DNA of 64,000 nt from Ignavibacteriales bacterium (GTDB taxonomy: Bacteria; Bacteroidota; Ignavibacteria; Ignavibacteriales; Ignavibacteriaceae), in the NCBI GenBank assembly GCA_016707585.1, contig JADJHL010000008.1, positions 62,001 to 126,000 of the forward strand. The letters run 5' to 3'. The position numbers and the translations under genes were made by a program. Under the pieces are notes generated by a model that searched no databases, was not told where the DNA came from, and worked only from the letters and a program-made list of their open reading frames with translations. Below are positions 19,148-29,863 of the stretch, piece after piece. Position 1 is the first letter of the stretch, and each line of letters begins with the position of its first letter.

Positions 19148-19570
19148 CTAATTATTTAATGCTCCCAGGTCAATCCATTTTGCAATGCTATCTATTGTAG
19201 CAGCTGGTAATGGAGTTCCATTAAATGGCATTTGAGGGATTACTTCACCCTTTAATATTTTGATGATTAAGCTATTTGCACTATTTCCTGGTTCTACTCT
19301 TTTAAACTGAGGGAATAATGTGCTTTGTACGTTTACAAGATTATTAAATGCAACGTTAGATTCTAGTATTAGATTTGCCTGGTTGCCTGCTGAGGAATGG
19401 CATTGAGCGCCTGTACAATTAACAAACACTTTTGCTTTTATATCGCTAAATTTTGCTAACGGTGTAATACTTGCTGTTGGCGGATCTGTAGCGTTATCTT
19501 CAGAACAAGATATAATTGAGAACAATAGAGGAATTAGAAATAATATTGTTATAAACTTTTTATTTTTCAT
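19148..19570 (-). CDS. Lipoprotein with CX4CH haem-like motif (copy 1)
   Basis: 140 residues: a lipoprotein signal (FSIISCSED, lipid-attached cysteine near 23), a low-complexity spacer, then a compact domain with CTGAQCH (C, four residues, CH) and downstream PQMPFNG and IAKWIDLGAL. This pattern resembles cytochrome-c-like domains in which a methionine after a proline-rich loop is the distal haem ligand. CX4CH is a known but uncommon haem-attachment spacing. It is close to identical over much of its length to the lipoprotein at 29393-29818. It lies 131 bases downstream of a propeller protein but has its own ECF-type promoter at 19603-19630. Electron transfer or redox sensing at a membrane surface is an inference. 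Confidence 0.7.
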   Translation of the reverse strand: MKNKKFITILFLIPLLFSIISCSEDNATDPPTASITPLAKFSDIKAKVFVNCTGAQCHSSAGNQANLILESNVAFNNLVNVQSTLFPQFKRVEPGNSANSLIIKILKGEVIPQMPFNGTPLPAATIDSIAKWIDLGALNN

Positions 19571-19602
19571 TTTTAATCCAAGTTAGTTAATTGCTTTTAT
19601 CC

Positions 19603-19630
19603 TTAGTATTGATATTAGACTTTTAGTGAC
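19603..19630 (-). promoter_or_regulatory. ECF-type promoter element upstream of CX4CH lipoprotein 1
   Basis: Read on the minus strand: GTCAC, 17 bases, TACTAA, with the -10-like half 33 bases before the start codon. It is one of eleven copies in this region with identical spacing. Confidence 0.75.
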
Positions 19631-19701
19631 AGTATAAACTAATAACAATAATTATATTTTACAGTTTTTGATATGGTACTATGTTTAATTATAGTAATTG
19701 A

Positions 19702-22020
19702 TTATTTAATTATTATCATCTTTTTGGTTGCTACAAAAGAACCAGCTTGTAATTTGTACAAATAAACTCCGCTTGAAAGGGAAGATGCATTAAAATTGAC
19801 TTCATATTTACCTGCTGATTTGTACTCATCAACAAGAGTTATAATTTCATTACCAAGAATATCATAAACTTTTAATGTCTGATGGCCGTTAACCGGAGAC
19901 TGCCAACTAATTTTAGTACTTGGGTTAAAAGGATTTGGATAATTTTGTGAAAGCTCAAAATTATTTAGTTCAATATTTTCATTCTCAATATACGTTGGAT
20001 TTTCTTTCACAGTTAAAACAGCAATTCCTCTTCCTTTGCAACTCATCCATAATTCATAACCACCGGTAACTGCTTTGTACTCAAGTTCTCTAATATTGCT
20101 ATTTGGCAATCCGCCCCATTGAGGAACGCCTCCGGGTGATGATGGAATAACACCAACATTAACTCCATCATACCAGCAGAGTCCAGCTTCTGTGGATGGA
20201 TATTCGCTATCATACATCAACCATAGTTTTCCATCAGGAGTAACCAATCTTGGATAAACATGTTCACCTGGAAATGGCCAGCCAAGATCGTGTTCAAATG
20301 TTGTAAATGATCCTGTGTTAGCATCAAGTTTTATTAGTGTACTACCAGTGCTGGTAAATTGTGAGTATGTTCCAATCCATACATTGCCATTTGAATCAGT
20401 GGTTGATTCAGTAAACCATGTTGCAGATCCGGGGAAATCATCGATTGTGCGCGAGAAAGAATTGGTTCCATCTGTGCGTAAAATTTCATAATCTGTTGAT
20501 GCCAATATTGTTCCTGGTAAAGTTTTATCACGAATAATACTTTTACCTGATCCAACAATTGGGACATCAATCCAATTAAGGATATTTTTATCAAAGTATC
20601 TTAAATTGTAATACTCACCAAGACTCCACAATCTTCCTTGTGAATCTTCAGTAAATCCTTTTGAAGTACTAAATGTATCTTGAATAGAATAAAAGTTTAC
20701 TCCATTCCAAGCATGAATTCCGTGAAATGTTGGATTAATTACAACAGTACTATCTGATGTTCTATAGTAAATTACCTGTGTGTTATCTGCTTGATAAGGA
20801 AATGGATAGCCTAAACCATACGTATATTGATTAAAACCAGTCCATCTTTCGCCATCAAATTTTTGAAATCCACCAACTCCAGTTCCTGCGTTTCCTGTCA
20901 TCCAAACATTTCCATCATCGTCTATAGAAATATCTTCTACAAAATAATCTATCTGAGAAGTATTGGTTATTCTGTAACGCTGCCAGTTTCCTGTTGCAGC
21001 ATCACGCTTTGCTGCGCCTTCTAAACCGCAAACCCAAACATTCCCTTGTTTATCAGCATCAATTGAGAGATTAAAATCACCAGGACGCCAGGTTCCAAAA
21101 TTATTCCAGACAAGACCATCAAACATCCAGACTTCTCCTGTTGTAAGAACCATTACAGCTTTGCCGTTTCCAAATGCCTTAAATGCATCAATATAAAAAC
21201 TAACATTTGAATAAGGTGGAGTTGGATAAACCCAGTTTCCATTTGGTTGTTGATATTCTAAAGTTTCAAAATTTCCATTTTCAGACATTCTTAGAGCCCA
21301 AAAATTTCCGGCATCATCAACGCAATCTTTTCCAGGCAAACCAGCAACCTCGCCTAAAGAATCAGGCAGGTAGTTTGTTAATTGATTTGTAATGCTGTTA
21401 TATGTAAAGACATATCCAAAGTAAATATCAGCGGACCAAACCATATAACTTCCATCAGGTTTAGGTTGAATAGCTATTCGCGTATTAGATCCTTGCCAGG
21501 AAGTCCAATTTCTATCTTTAGGATTAAAACGTACAAGAGCATCACTTATAAACCAGATTGTACTATCTGGCGCGATATCAATATCATAAGTAAATCCATT
21601 TAACTCTGAATTGTTAGGTCCATAATTTTCTAAAGAAGTTGCGCCAACTTGAGGATTGAATTTTATGGCACCAGCAAAATTTCCCATCCAAAGATTCTTT
21701 TCGGAATCTTCTACGATATCTAAAATTTGCACATCACCGTTATCGAAAGAGCCTAATTCCGGGAAATCAACATTTGAGAAATTTATCCATTTGTTTTCAG
21801 CTTGATTGAATTTTGCGAAACCACCCTCGCCCCAACCACCGGTAGCAGCAGCAATATATGGATCACCATTTTCGTCTATCCATAATGCTGTTGCCTGATC
21901 ACCTTGAATTCCAGTATTGCCTGGTCGATAATAACGCCAGGAATATTCGGGTATTTGTTGAGAAAGTGATGAAGATGAAATGAAAAGTAAGATTATAAAA
22001 AAAAGAAAGTAATGTTTCAC
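19702..22020 (-). CDS. Exported two-component-regulator-type beta-propeller protein with T9SS domain (copy 1)
   Basis: 772 residues with a signal peptide and repeated propeller blades recognisable by phrases such as DENGDPYIAA, DSEKNLWMGNFAGAIKFNP, DDDGNVWMTGNAGTG and TPDGKLWLMY, the pattern of ligand-binding propellers in hybrid two-component sensors. There is no kinase part. It ends in a T9SS sorting domain from about 685 (NYPNPFNPSTKISWQSP to KKMIIIK), so the propeller is delivered outside the cell or to its surface. It is strongly similar to the protein at 26635-29280, including the opening YSWRYYxxGNTGIQGD. It has its own ECF-type promoter. What it binds is unknown. Confidence 0.8.
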   Translation of the reverse strand: MKHYFLFFIILLFISSSSLSQQIPEYSWRYYRPGNTGIQGDQATALWIDENGDPYIAAATGGWGEGGFAKFNQAENKWINFSNVDFPELGSFDNGDVQILDIVEDSEKNLWMGNFAGAIKFNPQVGATSLENYGPNNSELNGFTYDIDIAPDSTIWFISDALVRFNPKDRNWTSWQGSNTRIAIQPKPDGSYMVWSADIYFGYVFTYNSITNQLTNYLPDSLGEVAGLPGKDCVDDAGNFWALRMSENGNFETLEYQQPNGNWVYPTPPYSNVSFYIDAFKAFGNGKAVMVLTTGEVWMFDGLVWNNFGTWRPGDFNLSIDADKQGNVWVCGLEGAAKRDAATGNWQRYRITNTSQIDYFVEDISIDDDGNVWMTGNAGTGVGGFQKFDGERWTGFNQYTYGLGYPFPYQADNTQVIYYRTSDSTVVINPTFHGIHAWNGVNFYSIQDTFSTSKGFTEDSQGRLWSLGEYYNLRYFDKNILNWIDVPIVGSGKSIIRDKTLPGTILASTDYEILRTDGTNSFSRTIDDFPGSATWFTESTTDSNGNVWIGTYSQFTSTGSTLIKLDANTGSFTTFEHDLGWPFPGEHVYPRLVTPDGKLWLMYDSEYPSTEAGLCWYDGVNVGVIPSSPGGVPQWGGLPNSNIRELEYKAVTGGYELWMSCKGRGIAVLTVKENPTYIENENIELNNFELSQNYPNPFNPSTKISWQSPVNGHQTLKVYDILGNEIITLVDEYKSAGKYEVNFNASSLSSGVYLYKLQAGSFVATKKMIIIK

Positions 22021-22061
22021 TTAAATCTCCACTAATATTATAATTTATGTGTTATAATACA

Positions 22062-22089
22062 TAAGTTGCAATATCAATGAAAAAGTGAC
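22062..22089 (-). promoter_or_regulatory. ECF-type promoter element upstream of propeller protein 1
   Basis: Minus strand: GTCAC, 17 bases, AACTTA, a slightly degenerate -10-like half that keeps the central ACT. It lies 42 bases before the start codon, with the spacing of the other copies. Confidence 0.6.
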
Positions 22090-22130
22090 AAACTATTTAG
22101 AGATTAATTTTATATGATTGTATCGTCCTA

Positions 22131-22165
22131 AAAAAAGGCGATCCTTTCGAATCGCCTTAAATTAT
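22131..22165 (-). terminator. Terminator after the BNR/FG-GAP gene
   Basis: On the minus strand the stem AAGGCGAT / ATCGCCTT is followed by a run of T, 17-50 bases after the stop of the gene ending at 22182. The same stem sequence recurs at 30163. Confidence 0.75.
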
Positions 22166-22181
22166 CTCCTAGTTAGGTATT

Positions 22182-25100
22182 TTATTTTAGAAGCATCATT
22201 TTTCTAACTTGAACTTTGTTTCCGCTTTCTAATTTGTAGATATAGAAGCCTGAACTTAAACCATCTGCATTAAAGTTGATGTTATGGGTACCTTTTGCAA
22301 GATTACTATTTATCAGAGTTCTAACTTCTTCACCAAGTGAATTAAACACTTTTAGTGTTACCAATTGATCAGCAAGTATGGTGAATGAAATCATTGTATT
22401 TGGATTAAATGGATTCGGATAATTCTGTCCCAATGAAAATTCAGTTGGTAATTGTAGATCTGTTTCTACTGAACTTGGCGTTCCAATCTGGAAAGTACCT
22501 GAAGCAACTATACTTCCAACATAAGCTGCATCAACAGCACGAATGCTCCATTCATATAATCCATCTTCAAATCCATATAAAGCCCATTCTTTTACCGCGC
22601 TTATATTTCCTGGTTCAGGTAAACGAGTAGTTATTCCTAGATTATTTATAAATGAATCGCCGGGACTTGTTGGTGTGTGTGTTCCTTTTCTAACTACAAC
22701 AATATCATAAGTTATTGCAGGTGTGGGTGTATGATCATCACTTGCAGAAATCCATGAAAGATTAACTGAGTTATTCCCAATTACAGTTGCATTCAATCCT
22801 GTTGGTGATGTTGGAGCATCATTCAAATTAGCATCATCATTACGGTAAACATGCATTTGTGCTTCTACTAATCCATTACCACCCGGAACAAAGTACTGAC
22901 CAGCGATAAAGTAATCGAGATCACCATCATTGTCTAAATCAAACCAGGAAAATGTACCGCCACGATCACCTGCAGCTCGCGGAGCTGGAAGAGTGTTCGC
23001 TGTATCTGCAGTAAAAATACCATTTACGTTAGTATATATTCTTGCTCTTCCTTCAATATTAGATCCAGAGTTATAGTTACCTGCAAGTAAAATATCCATA
23101 TCACCATCAGAATCGTAATCAGCCCATGTTGCTGCTGAAAGATCAAACCAGCCTTCACAAGGAACGCAGGATATAACTTCTATTGGAGTATAAGAATCAT
23201 TCTCATTATTATAAATACGTAACGCCATAGTATAATTACCATTGCCATCATTCAAATTGCCGGCTACTAAAATGTCTAGATCACCGTCATTATCATAATC
23301 GCCCCATTGCGCTTCACCATGTTCTACTGTCAATGAATCCAGTATGTTTTCACTAACAAAATTTCCATTACCATCATTGCGATATCTTTTGATAAATCCT
23401 TCTTCGGTGTTAGGAACCATGTTTACAAGTAATAAATCAAGATCGGTATCATTATCAAAATCAGCCCACATACTGCTTGCGTGTTTTGTTGCTTCAAATA
23501 ATGAATCAACTTCTGTAAAATTAAATCCACCTGTACCATTCACTCCATCATTTCTCATCAAAGCCGTTCTGAATGAGAATGAATTTAAATCAAAGACCGA
23601 AGGGATAAGTAAATCCAGATCTGCATCGTTGTCATAATCAGCCCAGGTAATTGATCTTAAATCAAACTCAGCCTGACTATTATCTTCCCAGTATCCAGGT
23701 AATATTGTATCTGTTAAATTTAGTATTCCGGAATCGTTTCGATAAATGACGGTAACATCATCTGATCCAACTGCAAGATCAAGATCGCCGTCTCCATCAG
23801 CATCTCCCCAGGCCATATCTGATGCGCCCGTAGTTATTCCATCTAAAGAAATACTTTCATAACTAAAATTCCATTTAACCGAATCAAGAGGTCCATTGTT
23901 AATTAATAAAAGCAAACGATCTTCTACACTTTGATTATAAACCACATAATATCCAAGCACAGCAATATCTAAATCTCCATCATTATCGTAATCAGCAGGA
24001 GCGGTTGTTATAACCCAAAAATCTTCATCTTCAGGCGTAACAAAAATTGAATCTATAGGAGTTACTTCTGTAAAATCTCCAAACACGCCACCTGGATTTG
24101 GTTGAACTGCAATAATCTTTAAAGTTGAATCAACATCACCATCATCATCCGTTACTTTTAACCAAACGATATATGTGTTTGCTGTATTATAAGTATGAGT
24201 TGGATTTTGTTCAGTGGAAAATAGGTTGTCGCCAAAATTCCAATTCCAGGAAATTATTGTACCATCAATATCAAAACTTGCATCAGTAAAACTAACAGTT
24301 AACCCACTTGCAGAATGATTAAATGCAGCAGTTGGCAGTTGGTTTAATGGCGGCGGCGGTGGGCCTACAAAATGTTGAATATACCCTTGATAACCAGTAA
24401 TCCATGCATCGCCAGATGAATTTGCAACGATTGAAGAATAAAATCCAAAAGTATTATTTGATGATGTGTTTAGTACTGCCCAACCTTGTCCTGCATTTCC
24501 TGTATAATATGCTGAGTTTGAATTTGTACTTACCCAAAATTCATTTTGACCTGTTAAATATAAATCAGTTAATTGATCAACATCATTAGGTGTTGGTAGT
24601 ATTTGCCATGTTGCTCCAGCATCTGCACTTCTGTATGCCTGTCCCGCAGAACCAATTGCATAACCAACATTTTCATTATAAAAATCCATATCCTGAATTT
24701 GATATGGAGAACCAGGTAAAGAACCATCAATCCAAGTGCTGCCGTTATCATTGCTTCGCTTGTAAAGTCCATCAAGATTAGATATCCAGATATTGGGACC
24801 CTGGATATCAATTGAATTGTAATAGCCGATAAAATCATTTACAGCATTCCAGCTATTACCGCCATCAGTTGTACGAAAAATAGCTGAAGTAGTATATCCT
24901 TGACCGACTATCCAACCATCTAGTAAACTAGTGAAATATAAATCTTCAGCGGTTAATAAATCCTGAGGAACAGAAGATGATGCAGACCAAATTTATTCCG
25001 CCATCATTACTTGTAAAAATTTTTCCTGAGTCATCAACAGCAACAACATCATTTAAACCAATCACTTGAACTGCTTTAAAATTTGTTTGTGCATTAGATG

Positions 25101-26367
25101 TTTGAATTATCCATTTATTAGATCCACTTTCTTTTTTTAGAATTGTTCCATATTCACCAACAGCAATAATATCTCCATTTGAAAATCTATCCATATCATT
25201 TATGGTGCTGCCAGATCCACTTGATATTTGAATCCATGAATCTCCACCATTTGTAGTTTTAATTATGAATCCTTGTCCATATCCAAAATATCCAACTTGA
25301 GCATCAGTAAAAACTGGAACAGCGCTGCCTAGATAAAACGGAAGCATTCCGTTTGGTGTAGTAAATGTCTGAATCCAATTAAGTCCTGCATCATTAGAAC
25401 GATACATATTACCAGAGCCATCTGTGGCAACAATATTTTGTGGACTTGTTACTGTAAAAGCAAATGAACCATAATAGGTACTTGAAGTAAGTATCTCGCC
25501 TAAATCATTCCAGCTTTGTCCACCATCTGAAGATCTAAAAACTCTGTCATCAAAATCAGGAAAGCTGTCTGTTTTTCCATAAGCAAGAATAATATCCGAA
25601 GAGACTTTTACAAGATTATTTTTGCCTTGTGTTTGTGATATTGTAGACCAGCTTGTTCCAGCATCTGTTGATCGCACAAAAATACTATCCACAACACCAA
25701 CAACTTTGGAGCCGCTCAAATAAATTACTGATTCAGCAAAACCAGTTTTTACATTTGTAAAAGTTAAACCAGCATCGGTAGTCTTATAAATTCCATTCGA
25801 TGAAACACCATAACCAATTTGTTCGTCGACAAAATCAAAAGCAAAAATTTCATTTGGAGAAGGTTCCCAAGAAGTTCCACCGTTGCGACTGATATAGATA
25901 CCAAAGTTTCCGGTTGTTACACCAAAGTTTGGATTGTAGAATTTCATAAAATATGTTGAGCCAAGTAAAGGTAATTCTGTCCAGGTTGTTCCACCATCAG
26001 TTGTTCTATAGTTTTCATTTCCGTATAGCCAGCCATATTGTGAATCGAGAAAAAACAGACCAAAAAATGGAGATGCTAAACTTGCGGGAATGTCCCTAGC
26101 AATCCAGTTTTCACCGCCATCTGAGGATTCGTATAATGAGCCTAAATCGTCAAAGGAATTATCATCTGTTGAGATAAAGATTCTATTAGAAGTTGGGGCA
26201 CCAATTCCGCTTATATTAAGATTTGTCGGAATGGGGCTTTGAGTTGACCATTGTGCAACTAAGGTCTGAGAGATCGCAAGTAGTAATAATATTAATATTT
26301 GTAGTGATGTTAATTTTTCAAAAAACAACTTAGCATATTTAACAGAATTTTTATTTAACAATTTCAT
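22182..26367 (-). CDS. Giant exported BNR-repeat/PKD/FG-GAP protein with T9SS domain (one frame break)
   Basis: The gene is split into two open frames by a single frame change at 24989-24994. Reading the frame after the break gives continuous sequence (DGGIN then WSASSSVPQDLLTAEDL), so I treat it as one gene of about 1390 residues. The order is signal peptide; about 600 residues of YCF48/BNR-type repeats (SSDGGENWIA, TTDGGTTWTEL, SNDAGLNWIQ), which form a propeller; a PKD domain (PTAAFNHSASGLTVSFTDAS); a series of FG-GAP/VCBS repeats with calcium-loop motifs (DYDNDGDLDIAVLG, DADGDGDLDLAVG, DYDSDGDMDILLAGN); and a T9SS domain (NYPNPFNPNTMIS). It is probably a large surface adhesin or binding protein. 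The break lies in an A3T3 run and is most likely a sequencing error. Confidence 0.8.
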
Positions 26368-26447
26368 TTTGGGTTTTCTCTCCTGAATTGGTTTAAGTCT
26401 TCAGTTAAATTGGCTTCATAATGAATAGAAGCTTTAGCTTTTATACA

Positions 26448-26475
26448 TTAGTAACTCTAATTAACAAATGGGGAC
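26448..26475 (-). promoter_or_regulatory. ECF-type promoter element upstream of the BNR/FG-GAP gene
   Basis: Minus strand: GTCCC, 17 bases, TACTAA, with the -10-like half 81 bases before the start codon. This is the GTCCC variant also seen at 41238. Confidence 0.7.
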
Positions 26476-26555
26476 TTAGTGTGCTGAAATATATATGTAA
26501 GATATGATAAAATTTATTTCTTCAAAATTATTTTTCTTTTGGCAGTGATTTAAAT

Positions 26556-26584
26556 TAAAAAAGACGAGCTTAGACTCGTCTTTA
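26556..26584 (-). terminator. Terminator after propeller protein 2
   Basis: Minus-strand stem AAGACGAG / CTCGTCTT followed by T residues, about 50 bases after the stop of the gene ending at 26635. Confidence 0.75.
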
Positions 26585-26634
26585 TAAAACAGATTAAATT
26601 GTTTTGTCTATCAACAAAGCACAATGTAACGTAA

Positions 26635-29280
26635 TTACTTCAAGAGAATCATCTTTTTAACTTCTACAAAATCACCAGTTTGTAATTTATAGAAGTAAGT
26701 TCCGCTTGATAACAATGAAGCATCAAATGTTACTTCATAATTGCCAGTTGGTTGTACTTCATTAACTAGTGAAGTAACTTCATTACCCAAAACATCATAT
26801 ATTTTTAAACTTACAGGATTACTATCAGCAATTTGATATTTAATCTTTGTACTCGGGTTGAAAGGATTGGGATAGTTTTGTGATAATTCAAATTTCTCAG
26901 GAACATTAACTATGATTTCAACTTCATTTGAATAATCGAATGTTCCATCAAAATCAATTTGTTTTAATCTGTATAAATATTTACCCGAGCCTAAATTGTC
27001 ATCTGTAAAAGAATATGATTGAGTTTCTGTTGTTGTTCCGTTACCAGTTACAAATCCAATTATTTCCCAATATTTATTGTTTTCAATTTTTGAATCTTTT
27101 AATCTTTGAATTTCAAATCCTGAATTATTTATTTCCGTACCAGTAGACCAATTAAGGTTTACATTACTTCCGTTTGTGTTTGCAGTAAAAGATGTTAATT
27201 CAACAGGAACAACACTTCCTGTCACTGTTAGAACAGCAACACCTCTGCTTGCACAGCTGATCCACAATTCATATCCATTCTGAATATTCTTTACTTCAAG
27301 ATCATATATCTGCGCGTGTGGTAAACCACCAATTTGCTGTTGTGGAATAATTCCGAAGTTTGTTCCATCAAACCAGCATAAACCATAATTGGTTGTTGTT
27401 GCACTTCCAAAATTTGCAAACCATAATCTGCCATCTGGAGTTACTGCAAGTGGAGAAATACTTTCACCAGGAATCTGCGAGTTTGAAGGTGAATAAAATT
27501 GATATGTTCCATTATTTGTATTTACTTTTGCAAGTCCTTGATTTGTTCCAACCCAGGCAAATCCATCTTGTAAAGCGACAACAGTATTTAAAACATCACT
27601 TTGCGGATCAAGTTCAGCAAAATCTTCCACAAGTCTTGAAAAATTATATGAGCCATCTGTTCTTAAAACTTCATGACTTGAACAAGCCCAAATTGTTCCC
27701 GGTCTCGTTGGATCAATACTTAAGTTATTTCCCCAGGCAATAAAGGGCACGGTTGTCCAACTATTGTTTGCATCATTATAATAAGATAAATTATAATATT
27801 CGCCTAAACTCCACAACCTGTTTTGTGAATCTTCCACAACATCTTTAGATCTATCTAAGGGATAATTAAGCGAGTTATAATTGCTCCCATTCCATGAATG
27901 CAAAAAGTTAAACATCGGATTTACAATCATCTCTCCATTTGATGGTCTAGAGTAAATCACCTCAGCATTATCTGTAGGGAAGGGGAAAGGAAATCCTAAT
28001 CCATAAGTGTATTCATTGTAGCCAGTCCATCTAATTCCATCAAATTTTTGGATTCCTCCATAACCGGGGCCAGCGTTTCCAGTCATCCAAACATTTCCTT
28101 GATCATCAATACTCATATCGTTAACCCAATAATCAATCTGAGAAGAATTTGTTACTCTATATCTTTGCCACTGTCCTGTTTGTACATCTCTTTTAGCAGC
28201 ACCGCCCGTACCAGAAATCCAGATGTTTCCACTTACATCAATATCCAGAGAATTTGATAAACCACTGGCGACTATTGGCCCAAGGTTTTGCCACGAAGAA
28301 CCATTATATTTTAAGATATTACTGCTGCCATCTATAAGAAGTGCGTTTAAGTTACCATAAGCTTTAAACTGTGGGATATCTATTGCTGATGCAATTGGTG
28401 GTTGTGTTGGAGTTACCCAATTGCCTGTTGAAGTTAAATAATCAAGCGAATATGTACCTGGAGTTGACCCAATTCTTATTGCCCATAAGTTGTTACTATC
28501 ATCTATACTACATTTACCAGTTAACGAAGCAACTTCTCCTGGGTTTCCATTCTGAGGAAGAAGAGTAAACAACTGTGTGCTACTATCAAAAGTAATCATT
28601 GTGTTCCAACCTTCGCCATCAACCCAAACAATATAGCCTCCGGTTGATTTTTCTTGTACGCTTACGTGTTCACAATATCCAATTAAACTCGGCCAATTGT
28701 TGGCCGTAGAACCGTAATACCAATATCTCCATTGGTTTGTTGCTGGGTTATAATTAACAAGTCCGCCACCACCCCAAACAACAGAGATAACTGAAGCCCA
28801 GATGGATCCATCAGGAGCAATTGCAATGTCTGATGTTCTTCCGCCTGGATGAAGTGAATTATTAACACCAAAAAATTCTAATGAACTTGCACCAATTGCA
28901 GGATTAAATTTTAAAATTCCACGCCAGGTTGCCATCCATAAAATTCCATTAGCATCTTCTTCAATATCGCTAATTCGTGATGAACCAACATCATTAATAT
29001 TTCCGATAACAGGGTAATCAATATTTGAATAATTTATCCATCTGTTTTCTGATTGAATATATTTTGCAAAACCGCCTTCTTCCCAGCCAGGAGTGTAGCC
29101 CGCGATGTAAGGGTCACCATCATGATCAATCCAGATAGCTTCATTATAATCTCCCTGAATTCCTGTATTGCCAGTATTGTAGTAACGCCAGGAATAATTT
29201 GGGTTTTGAGCATTTAATAGTGTTGAAAATAGAAATGTATAAAGTATAAATAGAAGTTTATTCTTCACAAGATTCTCCAC
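26635..29280 (-). CDS. Exported two-component-regulator-type beta-propeller protein with T9SS domain (copy 2)
   Basis: 881 residues, a paralogue of the protein at 19702-22020. It shares the opening YSWRYYNTGNTGIQGDYNEA and the blade phrases EDANGILWMATWRGILKFNP and DDQGNVWMTGNAGPG. After the propeller (to about 690) it has an extra fibronectin-III-like domain (VELTSFTANTNGSNVNLNWST to DYSNEVEI) absent from copy 1, then the T9SS sorting domain (NYPNPFNPSTKIKYQ). It has its own ECF-type promoter and terminator. A gene for the second CX4CH lipoprotein lies immediately upstream on the same strand. The duplication of the propeller/lipoprotein pair suggests that the two proteins work together. The ligand is unknown. 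Confidence 0.8.
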   Translation of the reverse strand: MENLVKNKLLFILYTFLFSTLLNAQNPNYSWRYYNTGNTGIQGDYNEAIWIDHDGDPYIAGYTPGWEEGGFAKYIQSENRWINYSNIDYPVIGNINDVGSSRISDIEEDANGILWMATWRGILKFNPAIGASSLEFFGVNNSLHPGGRTSDIAIAPDGSIWASVISVVWGGGGLVNYNPATNQWRYWYYGSTANNWPSLIGYCEHVSVQEKSTGGYIVWVDGEGWNTMITFDSSTQLFTLLPQNGNPGEVASLTGKCSIDDSNNLWAIRIGSTPGTYSLDYLTSTGNWVTPTQPPIASAIDIPQFKAYGNLNALLIDGSSNILKYNGSSWQNLGPIVASGLSNSLDIDVSGNIWISGTGGAAKRDVQTGQWQRYRVTNSSQIDYWVNDMSIDDQGNVWMTGNAGPGYGGIQKFDGIRWTGYNEYTYGLGFPFPFPTDNAEVIYSRPSNGEMIVNPMFNFLHSWNGSNYNSLNYPLDRSKDVVEDSQNRLWSLGEYYNLSYYNDANNSWTTVPFIAWGNNLSIDPTRPGTIWACSSHEVLRTDGSYNFSRLVEDFAELDPQSDVLNTVVALQDGFAWVGTNQGLAKVNTNNGTYQFYSPSNSQIPGESISPLAVTPDGRLWFANFGSATTTNYGLCWFDGTNFGIIPQQQIGGLPHAQIYDLEVKNIQNGYELWISCASRGVAVLTVTGSVVPVELTSFTANTNGSNVNLNWSTGTEINNSGFEIQRLKDSKIENNKYWEIIGFVTGNGTTTETQSYSFTDDNLGSGKYLYRLKQIDFDGTFDYSNEVEIIVNVPEKFELSQNYPNPFNPSTKIKYQIADSNPVSLKIYDVLGNEVTSLVNEVQPTGNYEVTFDASLLSSGTYFYKLQTGDFVEVKKMILLK

Positions 29281-29310
29281 TGATTTTAATTAAAGTTGAT
29301 ATTTACTGAA

Positions 29311-29338
29311 TTAGTATTTATTTAAACAGATTAGTGAC
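29311..29338 (-). promoter_or_regulatory. ECF-type promoter element upstream of propeller protein 2
   Basis: Minus strand: GTCAC, 17 bases, TACTAA, 31 bases before the start codon and just after the terminator of the preceding gene. Confidence 0.75.
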
Positions 29339-29339
29339 A

Positions 29340-29366
29340 AAAAAAGCGATTCTAGTGAATCGCTTA
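29340..29366 (-). terminator. Terminator after CX4CH lipoprotein 2
   Basis: Minus-strand stem AAGCGATTC / GAATCGCTT followed by seven T residues, between the lipoprotein stop and the promoter of the propeller gene. Confidence 0.75.
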
Positions 29367-29392
29367 TGAAATTATTTTTCTTAAAAAGATGA

Positions 29393-29818
29393 TTAATTAT
29401 TTAGAGATCCAAGATCGATCCATTTAGCAATACTATCAATCGTAGCACTTGGTAAAGCATTACCATTAAATGGCATTCTTGGTGAAACTTCTCCCTTTAA
29501 TATTTTAATTATCAAACTGTTTGCACTGTTTCCCGGTTCAACTCTTTTAAATTGCGAAAACAAAGTGCTTTGTACATTAACAAGATTATTATATGCAACA
29601 GTTGATTCAAGTGTTAATCCGGCTTGGTTACCAGTAGCTGCATGACATTGGGCTCCCACACAGTTAACAAAAACTTTTGCTTTTATATCACTGAACTTTG
29701 CCAATGGTGCATTGCTGCCTGGTTGTGTGGGTGCGGTTATTTCATCCTCTGAACAAGATGTAAAACTCAATCCAAACAAAATTATTATTGCAAAGAAAAA
29801 TTTATTTTTATTCATCAT
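29393..29818 (-). CDS. Lipoprotein with CX4CH haem-like motif (copy 2)
   Basis: About 141 residues from the ATG at 29818, preferred over an upstream start because an AGGAAA ribosome site lies just before it and it yields a normal lipoprotein signal (LSFTSCSED). The mature part has CVGAQCH (CX4CH), then a segment shared almost letter for letter with copy 1 (FKRVEPGNSANSLIIKILKG) and the ending AKWIDLGSLNN. It follows the DUF2892 gene closely, so it is probably driven by the same ECF-type promoter at 30110. Like copy 1 it could carry a single c-type haem. The signal and motif are seen; haem attachment is inferred. Confidence 0.7.
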   Translation of the reverse strand: MMNKNKFFFAIIILFGLSFTSCSEDEITAPTQPGSNAPLAKFSDIKAKVFVNCVGAQCHAATGNQAGLTLESTVAYNNLVNVQSTLFSQFKRVEPGNSANSLIIKILKGEVSPRMPFNGNALPSATIDSIAKWIDLGSLNN

Positions 29819-29863
29819 CTGTTTTTCCTTTCTTGTGTTAAGACACACATATATATAAAAAAA

